From NCBI GenBank assembly GCA_903900155.1, contig CAIUMD010000009.1, positions 1 through 64,000 on the forward strand: a DNA stretch of 64,000 nucleotides, read 5' to 3'. Of this stretch, positions 45,018 to 54,083 are shown in pieces. Within the stretch, counting starts at the first letter, position 1, and the number at the start of each line of letters is the position of its first letter. This DNA is from an uncultured Caulobacterales bacterium (GTDB lineage: Bacteria > Pseudomonadota > Alphaproteobacteria > Caulobacterales > Caulobacteraceae). A program made the translations under genes and the position numbers. The notes beneath the pieces were generated by a model. It made no database searches and was not told where the DNA came from. It was given only the letters and a program-made list of their open reading frames with translations.

Positions 45018-45902
45018 TTACCGGAACACCGGCTCTTCCCACTCCGGCCAGATGTCCGGCACGTCGGTCGAGACCTTGTTCGGATAGACCGGATGGCGCT
45101 TCTCCAGGAACGAGGTCACGCCCTCCTTGGCGTCGCCGGACGCGCCGCGCGACTGGATGGCGCGGCTGTCGGCCTTGTGGGCTTCCATCGGGTGCGAGGC
45201 CCCGGCCATCCGCCACAAGAGCTGGCGGGTCAGGGCGACCGAGACGGGCGCGGTGTTGTCGGCGATCTCGCGGGCCAGGGCGCGGGCGGCGGGCAGCAGG
45301 TCTTCGGGCGCATGCAGCGAGCGGACCAGCCCCTTCTCCAGCGCCTCGGACGCCGGGAACACGCGGCCGGTATAGCACCACTCCAGCGCCGTCTGCAGGC
45401 CGACCAGGCGCGGCAGGAACCAACTGGAGGCCGCTTCGGGATTGATACCCCGACGGGCGAAGACGAAGCCGAACTTGGCTTCGGTCGAGGCCAGGCGGAT
45501 GTCCATCGGCAGCTGCATGGTCACGCCCACGCCGACCGCCGCGCCGTTGATGGCGCCGATGATGGGTTTGAGGCTGTCATACATCCGCAAGGTCACGCGG
45601 CCGCCGCCGTCGCGATAGACGTCGCCGACCTTGCCCTCCTCGCGCTCCACGGCCTGGGGCGAGCTGCGATCAAAGGTGCCGCCGCCGCCGCCCAGATCGG
45701 CCCCGGCGCAGAACGCCCGGCCCGCGCCGGTGATGATCACCGCCTTCACCGCGTCGTCGGCGTCGGTGACGTCGAACACCTCGATCATGTCCTTCATCAT
45801 CCGGGCGGTGAAGGCGTTCATCCGGTCCGGCCGGTTCAGGGTGATCGTCGCGATCCCGTCCTCGACGTCGTACAGGAGGGTCTCGAAGGTGGGCTGCGAC
45901 AT
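45018..45902 (-). CDS. Enoyl-CoA hydratase/isomerase (crotonase) family
   Basis: A 294-residue crotonase-fold enzyme acting on acyl-CoA thioesters. The oxyanion-hole segments are AFCAGADLGGGG (about residues 62-73) and INGAAVGVGVTMQLPMDIRLAS (about 118-139). Position 143-150 (FGFVFARRGINPEAASSWFLPRLVG) contains the Glu usual in hydratases. The gene follows a P450 gene by 59 bp, suggesting a catabolic operon in which the P450 oxidises a substrate later degraded as a CoA ester. Confidence 0.9.
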   Translation of the reverse strand: MSQPTFETLLYDVEDGIATITLNRPDRMNAFTARMMKDMIEVFDVTDADDAVKAVIITGAGRAFCAGADLGGGGGTFDRSSPQAVEREEGKVGDVYRDGGGRVTLRMYDSLKPIIGAINGAAVGVGVTMQLPMDIRLASTEAKFGFVFARRGINPEAASSWFLPRLVGLQTALEWCYTGRVFPASEALEKGLVRSLHAPEDLLPAARALAREIADNTAPVSVALTRQLLWRMAGASHPMEAHKADSRAIQSRGASGDAKEGVTSFLEKRHPVYPNKVSTDVPDIWPEWEEPVFR

Positions 45903-45961
45903 GGGGGCTTCCTCGTGATTTGCGAGCAGTCAAACACGCGTATGAATGCACCGCAACCGCC

Positions 45962-47296
45962 CTACCCGCGCTTCACCCCCAGCTTGCTGATCGCGTGGAC
46001 GAAGTTGTTCGGGGCAATCTCGATGTTCCCCGTCCACGTCAGGTCCGGGAAGCGGGCCAGGATCTGGCGGTAGGCCTCCTCCAGCTGGATCTGGGCCACG
46101 CGCTTGCCGATGCAGGTGTGGGGGCCGTAGCCGAAGGCGATGTGTTTGCCGGCGTTGGCGCGGGTGACGTCCAGCTGGTCGGGGTTTTCGAACATCGCCG
46201 GATCGCGATTGGCCGCGCCGTAGTACATCACGACCTTCTCGCCCTCGCGGATCAACTGGCCGTCGACCTCGACGTCGCGGGTGGCCGTGCGGCGCATGTA
46301 GATCACCGGGCTGACCATGCGGATGAACTCGTCCACCGCGCCGGGCAGCAGCGAGGGGTCGTCGATCAGCTTCTGCTTCTGGTCGGGGAACTCGGTCAGC
46401 AGCTTCATCGCGCCCGATAGGGTGTTGCGGGTGGTGTCGTTGCCGGCGAACACGATCAGCAGCCACGAGCCGTCCAGATATTCATCCGCCAGCAGCGCCC
46501 CATCGACCTGGGCCCGGGCGATAGCGGTCATCAGGTCCTCCCTCGGGTCCTCGCGACGCTTCAGCAGCATCGTGCGGCCGTAGTCGAACATCTCCTCGAC
46601 GCCGTTGTTGAAGTCCTGGACGAACTGCATCAGCTCCAGGGTCGGGGCGATCGGGTTGGCGGCGTTCTGCACCGCCAGGTCCTGGGCGCGCTCGAGATAG
46701 TGCATCCACTTCAGGAACTTGGGCCGGTCCTCGCGCGGCACGCCCAGGATCTCGCACAGGGTGAACAGCGGCAGGATCGAGCTGAAGTGCTCGACCATGT
46801 CGATCTCAGCGCCGTTCGCCAGCAACGGCTCCATCGCGTCGAGCAGCCGGGTCACCTCGGCCCGCACCCGCTCGGTCAGGCCGCGCAGATAGGCGGGCGT
46901 GAAGTACGGCATGTGCTCGCGGCGCAGCTGCAGGTGATGCGGCGCGTCCAGATTGATCATGGTGTCCATCGACGCCCGGAACAGCAGGGCGTGGCGCTTG
47001 TCGGGCGAACCCATCGACATCAGGATGCCGCCGCGCTGGGACGAGAAGGTCGCCGGATCGCCATTGACCCGCTGGACGTCCTCGTACTTGGTCAGGGCCC
47101 AGAAGCCGGGACCGTCGAACGGCTCGGCATGCCACATGACCGGCGCTTCCTTGCGCATCCGCGCGAAATCGGCCCAGGGCTGGCCCTGGGTGAAGCGGAA
47201 GATGTCGGCGAGGTCGACGCCGCTCAGCGTCGGATAGGTCGGCGGCGCGCCCGGACCGGCGAGGCCGTCCACCACCGTCTGGCTGATCAGGTCCAT
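45962..47296 (-). CDS. Cytochrome P450
   Basis: Soluble bacterial P450 of 444 residues. The haem-binding motif FGYGPHTCIG has its thiolate ligand at Cys395; the I-helix oxygen-activation motif AGNDTT is at 284-289 and the EXXR helix EFIR at 323-326. Start chosen at MDLISQTVV, with GGGAGAAAG upstream. The nearest families I recognise (bile-acid, steroid, terpenoid and alkyl hydroxylases) fit a role in lipid-like substrate breakdown. No ferredoxin or reductase gene is adjacent. First gene of a unit with the crotonase; divergent from a GMC oxidoreductase. Confidence 0.93.
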   Translation of the reverse strand: MDLISQTVVDGLAGPGAPPTYPTLSGVDLADIFRFTQGQPWADFARMRKEAPVMWHAEPFDGPGFWALTKYEDVQRVNGDPATFSSQRGGILMSMGSPDKRHALLFRASMDTMINLDAPHHLQLRREHMPYFTPAYLRGLTERVRAEVTRLLDAMEPLLANGAEIDMVEHFSSILPLFTLCEILGVPREDRPKFLKWMHYLERAQDLAVQNAANPIAPTLELMQFVQDFNNGVEEMFDYGRTMLLKRREDPREDLMTAIARAQVDGALLADEYLDGSWLLIVFAGNDTTRNTLSGAMKLLTEFPDQKQKLIDDPSLLPGAVDEFIRMVSPVIYMRRTATRDVEVDGQLIREGEKVVMYYGAANRDPAMFENPDQLDVTRANAGKHIAFGYGPHTCIGKRVAQIQLEEAYRQILARFPDLTWTGNIEIAPNNFVHAISKLGVKRG

Positions 47297-47456
47297 AGCG
47301 CTTTCTCCCGTTTCGGCGCCTCGACGATAACCCGGAACAGCGTTCCACCAACGGCGCCGCGACGGCAACTTGCGCGATCGTCAAAGCTGGGCGCATCCTC
47401 TCAACTGAACGCCGATCATGCGGGCTACACGCACGACGGCGACAGGGAGAGAAACG

Positions 47457-49124
47457 ATGACCGGGATCATCGAGGCCGACTACGTCATCGTGGGCGCGGG
47501 CTCGGCCGGCTGCGTGCTGGCGGCCAGACTGTCCGAGGGCGGCCAGTTCAAGGTCGTGCTGCTGGAGGCCGGCGGCGACGACCGCCCCACCAAGAACCTT
47601 GGCCAGTTCGCCTCGAACCTGATGATCCACATCCCGGTCGGCTACTCGTCGACGCTGAAGGATCCCAAGGTCAACTGGCTGTACACCACCGAACCCGACC
47701 CCGGCACCGGCGGCCGCACCCATGTCTGGCCGCGCGGCAAGGTGCTGGGGGGCTCGTCCTCGATCAACGGCCTGCTCTATATCCGCGGCCAGCACGCCGA
47801 CTATGACGGCTGGCGGCAGCTGGGCTGCGAGGGCTGGGGCTGGGACGATGTGGCCCCCTACTTCCGCCGCGCCGAGCACCAGGAGCGCGGGGCCTGCGAC
47901 TGGCACGCCACGGGCGGCCCCTTGAACGTCTCGGACGTCACCACCCGCCACCCGGTCTCGGACGCGGTGATCCAGGCCTGCGAGCAGGCCGGCATCCCGC
48001 GCAACGACGACGTCAACGGCTCGTCGCAGGAAGGCGCGACCTACTACCAGCTGACGGTCAAGAACGGCCAGCGCTGCTCGGCGGCGGTGGCCTATCTGCA
48101 CCCAGCCATGAACCGCCCGAACCTGCGGGTCGAGACCAACGCCCTGGCCGGCCGCATCCTGTTCGAGGGCCGCCGCGCCACGGGCGTCGAGTTCACCCAG
48201 AACGGCGTCAAGCGGGTGGCCAAGGCCCGCGGCGAGGTGATCCTGGCCGGCGGGGCGATCAACTCGCCGCAGCTCCTGCAGCTGTCGGGCGTTGGTCCCG
48301 CCGAGCTCCTGATCAAGAACGGGATCCACGTGGTCCACGACCTGCCTGGTGTCGGCGAGAACCTGCAGGACCACTATGTGATGAGCGTGCGGTATCGGCT
48401 GAAGGCCGGCGTCGTCTCGGTCAACGAACAGTCCAAGGGCGGCCGCCTGGCCGGCGAGGCGCTGCGCTACCTCTTCCAGCGCAAGGGCCTCTTGACCCTG
48501 TCGGCGGCGCACATCGCCGCGTTCTGTAAATCGCGTCCGGATTTGGCGGGACCCGACATCCAGTTCCACATCCTGCCCGCCACCATGGACCTGGACAAGC
48601 TGGTCAACGAGCAGAAGATGGAGCTGGAAGACGCCCCCGGCCTGACCATCGCCCCTTGCCAGCTGCGCCCCGAGAGCCGTGGCCACATCCGCATCAAGTC
48701 GGCCGATCCCAGCGTCTACCCGACCATCTTCGCCAACTATCTGTCCGATCCGCTGGACCAGGAGGTCGCGGTCGCCGGCCTGAAATGGGGCCGCAAGATC
48801 GGCCACGCCCCGGCTCTGGCCCCCTACATCGAAAGCGAAATCAATCCGGGCGGCGAGTTCGCCACCGACGAGCAGCTCCTGGCCTACGCGCGGATGAGCG
48901 GCTCGACGATCTATCACCCGGTCGGGACCTGCCAGATGGGCCACGGGCCGATGGCCGTGGTCGATCCGCAGCTGCGCGTGCGCGGGATCGAAGGCCTGCG
49001 GGTCGTCGACGCCTCGGTCATGCCGCGCCTGGTCTCAGGCAACACCAACGCCCCCACGATCATGATCGCCGAGAAAGCCAGCGACATGATCCGCGAAGCG
49101 GCGCGGGACGTGGCGGCCGCATAA
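47457..49124 (+). CDS. GMC-family FAD-dependent alcohol dehydrogenase
   Basis: FAD-linked oxidoreductase of 555 residues of the glucose-methanol-choline family. The start MTGIIEADYVIVGAGSAGC follows GGGAGAGAAACG. It has the dinucleotide-binding GAGSAGCVLAARLSE, PRGKVLGGSSSINGL, the second signature GAINSPQLLQLSGVGP, and the C-terminal catalytic His region YHPVGTCQMG. It would oxidise a primary alcohol to the aldehyde, perhaps the alcohol made by the divergent P450. The 160-bp gap before it holds the divergent promoters. Confidence 0.92.
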   Translation: MTGIIEADYVIVGAGSAGCVLAARLSEGGQFKVVLLEAGGDDRPTKNLGQFASNLMIHIPVGYSSTLKDPKVNWLYTTEPDPGTGGRTHVWPRGKVLGGSSSINGLLYIRGQHADYDGWRQLGCEGWGWDDVAPYFRRAEHQERGACDWHATGGPLNVSDVTTRHPVSDAVIQACEQAGIPRNDDVNGSSQEGATYYQLTVKNGQRCSAAVAYLHPAMNRPNLRVETNALAGRILFEGRRATGVEFTQNGVKRVAKARGEVILAGGAINSPQLLQLSGVGPAELLIKNGIHVVHDLPGVGENLQDHYVMSVRYRLKAGVVSVNEQSKGGRLAGEALRYLFQRKGLLTLSAAHIAAFCKSRPDLAGPDIQFHILPATMDLDKLVNEQKMELEDAPGLTIAPCQLRPESRGHIRIKSADPSVYPTIFANYLSDPLDQEVAVAGLKWGRKIGHAPALAPYIESEINPGGEFATDEQLLAYARMSGSTIYHPVGTCQMGHGPMAVVDPQLRVRGIEGLRVVDASVMPRLVSGNTNAPTIMIAEKASDMIREAARDVAAA

Positions 49125-49130
49125 CCCGTG

Positions 49131-49227
49131 CTGTCATCCCGGCCGCAGCGAAGCGGAGAGCCGGGACCTCAGCAAGCTCAGCGCTTCCGGCGGTCCCGGC
49201 TCGGCCTTCGGCCGTCCGGGATGACAG
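49131..49227. repeat. Palindromic intergenic repeat, family A, copy 2
   Basis: A 97-bp element with ends CTGTCATCCCGG and CCGGGATGACAG, sharing AGCGAAGCGGAG and GCGCTTCCGGCGGTCCCGG with the copy at 30980-31080. It sits between the GMC oxidoreductase and acyl-CoA ligase genes; just one short ribosome-binding region separates it from the ligase ATG. Confidence 0.88.
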
Positions 49228-49246
49228 TTCAAAAAGAGGTATCGCG

Positions 49247-50785
49247 ATGCACCCCTACCTCCACGCCCAGGCCCAAGGCGACAAGGCCGCCTATGTCATG
49301 GCCGGATCCGGCGAGGTCGTGACCTATGCTCAGTTGGACCAGCGCTCGAACCAAGGGGCGCATCTGTTCCGCGCGCTGGGTCTCGTCGCCGGCGACGTCA
49401 TCGCCATCCTGATGGAGAACAACGCCCGCTTCTTCGAGGTCGCCTGGGCGGCGCAACGGGCGGGGCTGTATTTTGTCTGCGTCTCGACCAAGCTGACGGC
49501 CGGCGAGGTCAAGTACATCCTCAAGGACTGCGGGGCGAAGGTGTTCGTCACCTCGACCGCCATGGGGCCGCTGATCGACGAGGTCGCGGCGCTGGTCCCG
49601 GGCCTGGTGCTCTACGCCGTCGGCGGTCCGCACGGCCCGTATGCTGACCTGGGCGCGGCCTTCGCCGGCCAGCCCACCATCCCGATCGCCGACGAGAGCG
49701 CCGGCTCGGACATGCTCTATTCGTCCGGCACCACCGGTCGGCCCAAGGGCGTCAAGCCCGCCCTCAGCGGCGGCCCGATCGACGCGCCCAACGCCTTGCA
49801 GATGATGGCCCAGGGCCTGTTCGGCTTCAGCGGCGACAGCGTCTACATCTCGCCCGCCCCGCTCTACCACGCCGCCCCGCTGCGCTGGTGCATGACCGTG
49901 CACAAGCTGGGCGGCACGGTGATCGTGATGGAGAAATTCGATCCCGAGGTCGCCCTCGCCCTGATCGAGCAGCACAAGGTCAATTGCGGTCAGTTCGTCC
50001 CGACCCACTTCGTGCGCATGCTCAAACTGCCGGAAGAGGTCCGGACGAAATACGACGTCTCCAGCATGAAATCGGCCGTCCACGCCGCCGCCCCCTGCCC
50101 GATCCCGGTCAAGGAGCAGATGATCGTCTGGTGGGGTCCGGTGATCTACGAGTACTACGCCGGCACCGAGGGCAACGGCTTCTGCTGGATCAATTCCGAC
50201 AACTGGCTGGCCCACAAGGGCAGCGTCGGCCAGGCGGTGCTGGGCGAGCTGCGCATCTGCGACGAGAACGGCGACGCCCTGCCGCCCCGCACCGAGGGCA
50301 CGGTCTACTTCGCCAACGGCCCGGCGGTGAACTACCACAACGCCCCCGACAAGACCGCCGAGAGCTACAACAAGCACGGCTGGACCACGCTGGGCGACGT
50401 CGGCTGGGCCGACGAGAAAGGCTATCTCTACCTCACCGACCGCAAGAGCTTCATGATCATCTCGGGCGGGGTGAACATCTATCCGCAGGAGATCGAGAAC
50501 CTCTTGATCACCCACCCCAAGGTCGCCGACGCCGCCGTGGTGGGCGCGCCGTGCGAGGAGATGGGCGAGCAGGTCGTGGCCGTCATCCAGCCGATAGACC
50601 AGGCCGAGGACCGCGACGAACTCGCCGCCGAACTGATGGCCTTCGCCCGCGCCAACCTCAGCCACGTGAAGTCGCCGAGGCGGATCGACTTCATGGCGGA
50701 GTTGCCCCGGCATCCGACGGGGAAGCTCTACAAACGGCTAATCCGGGATGCGTATTGGGGCAAGGGCGAGAGCCGGATCGTGTAG
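49247..50785 (+). CDS. Acyl-CoA ligase (ANL superfamily)
   Basis: AMP-forming ligase of 512 residues. Motifs: LYSSGTTGRPKGVK, YEYYAGTEGNG, the hinge GDVGWADEKGYLYLTDRKSFMI and the C-terminal HPTGKLYKRLIRD with the catalytic Lys. AAGAGG lies ahead of the ATG. Together with the GMC enzyme it could carry an alcohol through to an acyl-CoA, feeding the crotonase encoded on the other arm. It is distinct from the ligase at 21182-22774. Specific substrate unknown. Confidence 0.92.
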   Translation: MHPYLHAQAQGDKAAYVMAGSGEVVTYAQLDQRSNQGAHLFRALGLVAGDVIAILMENNARFFEVAWAAQRAGLYFVCVSTKLTAGEVKYILKDCGAKVFVTSTAMGPLIDEVAALVPGLVLYAVGGPHGPYADLGAAFAGQPTIPIADESAGSDMLYSSGTTGRPKGVKPALSGGPIDAPNALQMMAQGLFGFSGDSVYISPAPLYHAAPLRWCMTVHKLGGTVIVMEKFDPEVALALIEQHKVNCGQFVPTHFVRMLKLPEEVRTKYDVSSMKSAVHAAAPCPIPVKEQMIVWWGPVIYEYYAGTEGNGFCWINSDNWLAHKGSVGQAVLGELRICDENGDALPPRTEGTVYFANGPAVNYHNAPDKTAESYNKHGWTTLGDVGWADEKGYLYLTDRKSFMIISGGVNIYPQEIENLLITHPKVADAAVVGAPCEEMGEQVVAVIQPIDQAEDRDELAAELMAFARANLSHVKSPRRIDFMAELPRHPTGKLYKRLIRDAYWGKGESRIV

Positions 50786-50791
50786 CTGGAA

Positions 50792-50826
50792 AAGTTATAC
50801 GCAGATTTCAGATTTGCGTATAACTT
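50792..50826. promoter_or_regulatory. Perfect 12-bp inverted repeat before the nucleotidyltransferase gene
   Basis: AAGTTATACGCA and TGCGTATAACTT are exact complements flanking an 11-base A/T-rich centre (GATTTCAGATT). The element is far more AT-rich than its surroundings and ends six bases before the ATG at 50833, covering the ribosome-binding region. It could be an operator for autoregulation or a translation-blocking RNA hairpin. Confidence 0.7.
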
Positions 50827-50832
50827 GCCGCC

Positions 50833-51849
50833 ATGTTCAAGCGTCTGCCCCTTTCAGCGCACACCAGCTATGCCGAGCTGATGGAGCGCCTGCGTCTCGG
50901 ACGCATCGGCGAGTATCCGCCGGGTTCGAGCTTCGTCTCCAAGACCGTGAAGGGCCGGCTCTACTGGTACGTCCAGATGCCGACCGGCGGCGCCAGCAGC
51001 CGCAAACAGGTCTATGTCGGCCCCGATAGCGAAGAGCTGCGCGAGACGATCGCGCGGCATGGCGAGCATCGCGCCGACCTGGATGACCGCCGCCGCCTGG
51101 TGGCCGCGATCATCGCCTCCGGCGCGCCGCGTCCCGATCGGACCAGCGGCGAGATCATCCAGGCGCTGGCCTCGGCGGGCGCCTTCCGCCTGCGCGCCTT
51201 GCTGGTCGGCACGGTGGCTTTCCAGACCTATGCCGCGCATCTGGACGTGTGTCTGCCGGTCACCAGCCTGGCGACGCTGGACCTGGATGTCGCGCAAGAC
51301 TTCGGCGTCGCGTCGAACCTGGACGACACCCTGGACCGCCCCCTGCTGGACATCCTGCGAGACCTCGATCCCCGCTTCGCTCCAGTCAGCTACGCCTTCG
51401 ACGCCAGCCGCACGACCAGCTATTCGCTCGGCGAGCGCTATCGCCTGGACGTGCTGACGACCAATCGCGGCGCGCCGCGCGACAAGCCGTCGTACCTGCC
51501 GTCGCTGAAGAGCGACGCCGCCCCGTTGCCCTACATGGACTTCCTGATACGCGATCCCGTCCAGACCGCCGTCCTTCATGGCGGCGGCGTGCTGGTGAAC
51601 GCGCCTGCCCCAGCGCGCTATGCGGTGCACAAGCTGATCGTCAGTCGCCAGCGCAAGGTCAATCCGGAGAAAGGCCTGAAGGACCGGCTACAGGCTGGCC
51701 AGCTCATCCAAGTCCTCGCCCAGGACGACCCCTTCGCCCTGCGTGACGCCTATGCCGAGGCCCGCGATCGCGGCGAGACCTGGCGCAAGCTGCTGGACGA
51801 AGCCGTCAGCCTGCTGCCCGCCGAAGCGCGCGCCGTGCTGGCAAGCTGA
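50833..51849 (+). CDS. Nucleotidyltransferase-fold protein (GSU2403 / NTP_transf_8-like)
   Basis: A 338-residue protein that I match to the GSU2403-type nucleotidyltransferase-fold family. FRLRALLVGTVAFQTYAAHL (about residues 118-137) looks like the substrate-binding helix, followed by LATLDLDVAQDF where the two Asp residues sit as in metal-binding NTases, and YRLDVLTT supplies a possible third acidic residue. The C-terminal part (APARYAVHKLIVSRQRK) resembles AbiEii-like NTases. A family of uncertain function; related folds include antitoxin-paired toxins, but no partner gene is adjacent. The inverted repeat immediately upstream is notable. Confidence 0.72.
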   Translation: MFKRLPLSAHTSYAELMERLRLGRIGEYPPGSSFVSKTVKGRLYWYVQMPTGGASSRKQVYVGPDSEELRETIARHGEHRADLDDRRRLVAAIIASGAPRPDRTSGEIIQALASAGAFRLRALLVGTVAFQTYAAHLDVCLPVTSLATLDLDVAQDFGVASNLDDTLDRPLLDILRDLDPRFAPVSYAFDASRTTSYSLGERYRLDVLTTNRGAPRDKPSYLPSLKSDAAPLPYMDFLIRDPVQTAVLHGGGVLVNAPAPARYAVHKLIVSRQRKVNPEKGLKDRLQAGQLIQVLAQDDPFALRDAYAEARDRGETWRKLLDEAVSLLPAEARAVLAS

Positions 51850-51873
51850 GCCCTCCGCGCCTATCTGCCCGCC

Positions 51874-52215
51874 ATGACCAAGATCCTGTTCGTCCCCGCC
51901 GACGGTCCGCCGCTGGACGCGACCACCGCCAACGACCTGCTCAGCGACGCCTGGAGCGCCGAGGCCGATCTCGTCGCCGTGCCGGTCGAGCGACTGGCCG
52001 ACGGGTTCCTGGAGCTCTCCACCCGCATCGCCGGCGAGGTGATCCAGAAGTTCACCAACTACCGCATGCGCCTGGCCTTCATCGGCGACATCTCGGCCCT
52101 GACGGCGGCCAGCCGCAGCTTCAACGACTTCGTCTACGAGTCGAACAGGGGCGCTCAAGTCTGGTTCTTGAACGATCGCGCCGCATTGGACGCCAAGCTG
52201 GCCGCCGAGGGCTGA
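51874..52215 (+). CDS. DUF4180 domain protein
   Basis: A 113-residue soluble protein that fits the DUF4180 family: DLVAVPVERLADGFLELSTRIAGEVIQKFTNYRMRLAFIGD, then SRSFNDFVYESNRGAQVWFL. It is 24 bp downstream of the nucleotidyltransferase-fold gene and 32 bp upstream of mntH, all on the plus strand, so the three may share a transcript. Function unknown. Confidence 0.82.
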   Translation: MTKILFVPADGPPLDATTANDLLSDAWSAEADLVAVPVERLADGFLELSTRIAGEVIQKFTNYRMRLAFIGDISALTAASRSFNDFVYESNRGAQVWFLNDRAALDAKLAAEG

Positions 52216-52247
52216 CAAGCTTGGCCGCCAGCGCCTAACTAGACCCC

Positions 52248-53582
52248 ATGTTCGCCGCCCTGCTCGACCGCCTGCCCAAGACCGCGACCGCGCCGTTCTG
52301 CCCGGGCGAGGTGCGGGGCGCGGTGACCGTGCCGGACGGCCTGCCGACCTGGAAGCGGATGCTGAGGGTGGCCGGCCCCGGCTTGCTGGTCAGCGTCGGC
52401 TATATGGACCCCGGCAACTGGGCGACCGACATCGAGGCCGGGTCGCGCTACGGCACGTCCCTGCTGTTCGTGGTGGTGCTGTCCAGCCTGGCGGCGATCG
52501 TCTTGCAGACCCTGTCGATGCGGCTGGGCCTGGTCACCGGCAAGGACCTGGCCCGCATGTCGCGCGAGCGGTTCGGGCCGCGCACGGTCAAGGTCCAGTG
52601 GCTGCTGGCCGAGCTGGCCATCATCGCCTGCGACATCGCCGAGGTGCTGGGCAGCGCCCTGGCGTTCAAGCTCTTGCTGGGCATTCCGCTGTGGGCGGGG
52701 GTGCTATTGACCGCGCTGGACACGGTCATCGTGCTGGGCCTGAAGGGCAAGGGTTTCCGGCAACTGGAAGCGATCATCCTGGGCCTGATCTCGACGGTCG
52801 GGATCTGCTTCCTGGTCCAGCTGGTGCTGGCCCCGCCCAATGCCGGCGACGTGGCGCGGGGACTGGTCCCGTCGCTGAGCGCCTTGCAGCAAGGCAACGC
52901 CCTGTACCTGGCCATCGGCATCCTGGGCGCGACGATCATGCCGCATAACCTGTATCTGCACTCGGCGATCGTGCAGACGCGGCTGGTCCCGGCCGACGAG
53001 CCCGGCAAGCGGGCCGCCATCCGCCTGTCGACCATCGACACCGTCGTGTCGCTGCTGCTGGCCCTGCTGATCAACGCCGCCATCCTGATCCTGGCGGCGT
53101 CGGCCTTCCACGGCGCGGGCCTGACCGAGGTCGCGGGCATCGAGGAAGCGCAACAGCTGCTGGCGCCCGTCACCGGCGGGGTGCTGGCGGGCGTGCTGTT
53201 CGCCGTCGCCCTGTTCGCCTCGGGCCAGAGCTCGACCTTCACCGGGACCATCGCCGGCCAGGTGATCCTGGAGGGGTTCCTCGATCTGAAGATCCCCTGC
53301 TGGCAGCGGCGGCTGATTACCCGGGGCCTGGCCATCGTCCCGGCCCTGATCGGCGTGCTGACCCTGGGCGAGCACTCGGTCGGCAAGCTCTTGGTGCTGA
53401 CCCAGGTGGTGCTGTCGGCCCAGCTGCCGTTCGCCATCTGGCCGCTGCTGCGCTTCACCGACGACAAGGCGCTGATGGGTCCGTTCGCCAACGGCTGGAC
53501 GACCAGGATCGTCGCCTGGTTCCTGTTCGTGGTGATCTCGGCGGCCAATGTCTGGCTGGTGGTGTCGACCTTCTCCGGTTGA
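52248..53582 (+). CDS. mntH: Nramp divalent-metal (Mn2+) transporter
   Basis: Proton-coupled inner-membrane importer of Mn2+ and Fe2+, 444 residues with about 11 helices. The metal-binding DPGN is at residues 54-57 and the second site MPHN at 231-234 (with LYLHSAI following), both diagnostic of Nramp. It starts 32 bp after the DUF4180 gene; I could not find an MntR or Mur box in that short gap, so regulation may come from further upstream. Confidence 0.95.
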   Translation: MFAALLDRLPKTATAPFCPGEVRGAVTVPDGLPTWKRMLRVAGPGLLVSVGYMDPGNWATDIEAGSRYGTSLLFVVVLSSLAAIVLQTLSMRLGLVTGKDLARMSRERFGPRTVKVQWLLAELAIIACDIAEVLGSALAFKLLLGIPLWAGVLLTALDTVIVLGLKGKGFRQLEAIILGLISTVGICFLVQLVLAPPNAGDVARGLVPSLSALQQGNALYLAIGILGATIMPHNLYLHSAIVQTRLVPADEPGKRAAIRLSTIDTVVSLLLALLINAAILILAASAFHGAGLTEVAGIEEAQQLLAPVTGGVLAGVLFAVALFASGQSSTFTGTIAGQVILEGFLDLKIPCWQRRLITRGLAIVPALIGVLTLGEHSVGKLLVLTQVVLSAQLPFAIWPLLRFTDDKALMGPFANGWTTRIVAWFLFVVISAANVWLVVSTFSG

Positions 53583-53633
53583 CCTCAGCGGCCCGGACTG
53601 GTCTCTATCCGAACAACTGTTTGGGAGAGAAAC

Positions 53634-54083
53634 ATGAAGGAAGTCGCCTACGCCGACGTCGCCAGCTTGGTCGGGCAGGAGATCGGGGTCTCCGACTGGG
53701 TCGAGGTCACCCAGGAGCGCGTCAACCTGTTCGCCGAGGCCACCGGCGACCATCAGTGGATCCACGTCGACGTCGAGCGCGCCACCCGGGAGATCGGCGG
53801 CCCGATCGCCCACGGCTACCTGACCCTGTCGCTGATCCCGATGCTGGGCGCGGGCATCCTGCGCGTCACCGGCGTCACGCGCGGCATCAACTACGGCTGC
53901 GACAAGGTCCGCTTCACCGGCATGGTCCGGGTCGGCAAACGCGTGCGCATGCGCCAGAAACTGCTCTCGGCCGAGCCCAAGTCGAGCGGCCTGCAGATGA
54001 AGAACGAATGCACCATCGAGATCGAGGGCGAGGAACGCCCGGCCTGCGTGGCCGAGACGATCTCGGTGATCTACGGGGCCTGA
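53634..54083 (+). CDS. MaoC-like (R)-specific enoyl-CoA hydratase
   Basis: Hot-dog-fold hydratase of 149 residues adding water to trans-2-enoyl-CoA. The catalytic block FAEATGDHQWIHVDVERA (Asp and His of GDHQWIH) followed by IAHGYLTLSLIPML is typical. GGGAGAGAAAC precedes the ATG. Follows mntH by 51 bp. May supply (R)-3-hydroxyacyl-CoA or serve beta-oxidation. Confidence 0.92.
   Translation: MKEVAYADVASLVGQEIGVSDWVEVTQERVNLFAEATGDHQWIHVDVERATREIGGPIAHGYLTLSLIPMLGAGILRVTGVTRGINYGCDKVRFTGMVRVGKRVRMRQKLLSAEPKSSGLQMKNECTIEIEGEERPACVAETISVIYGA

Noticed and set aside
46806-48944. A 712-codon minus-strand frame spanning the P450 and GMC genes
   Set aside because: It crosses the divergent promoter region and overlaps two motif-complete enzymes; composition is that of an antisense shadow.
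50792-50826. Interpreting the TTATACGCA inverted repeat as a phage or transposon attachment site
   Set aside because: No integrase, transposase, flanking duplication or second copy was found in the window; an operator or RNA hairpin is simpler.
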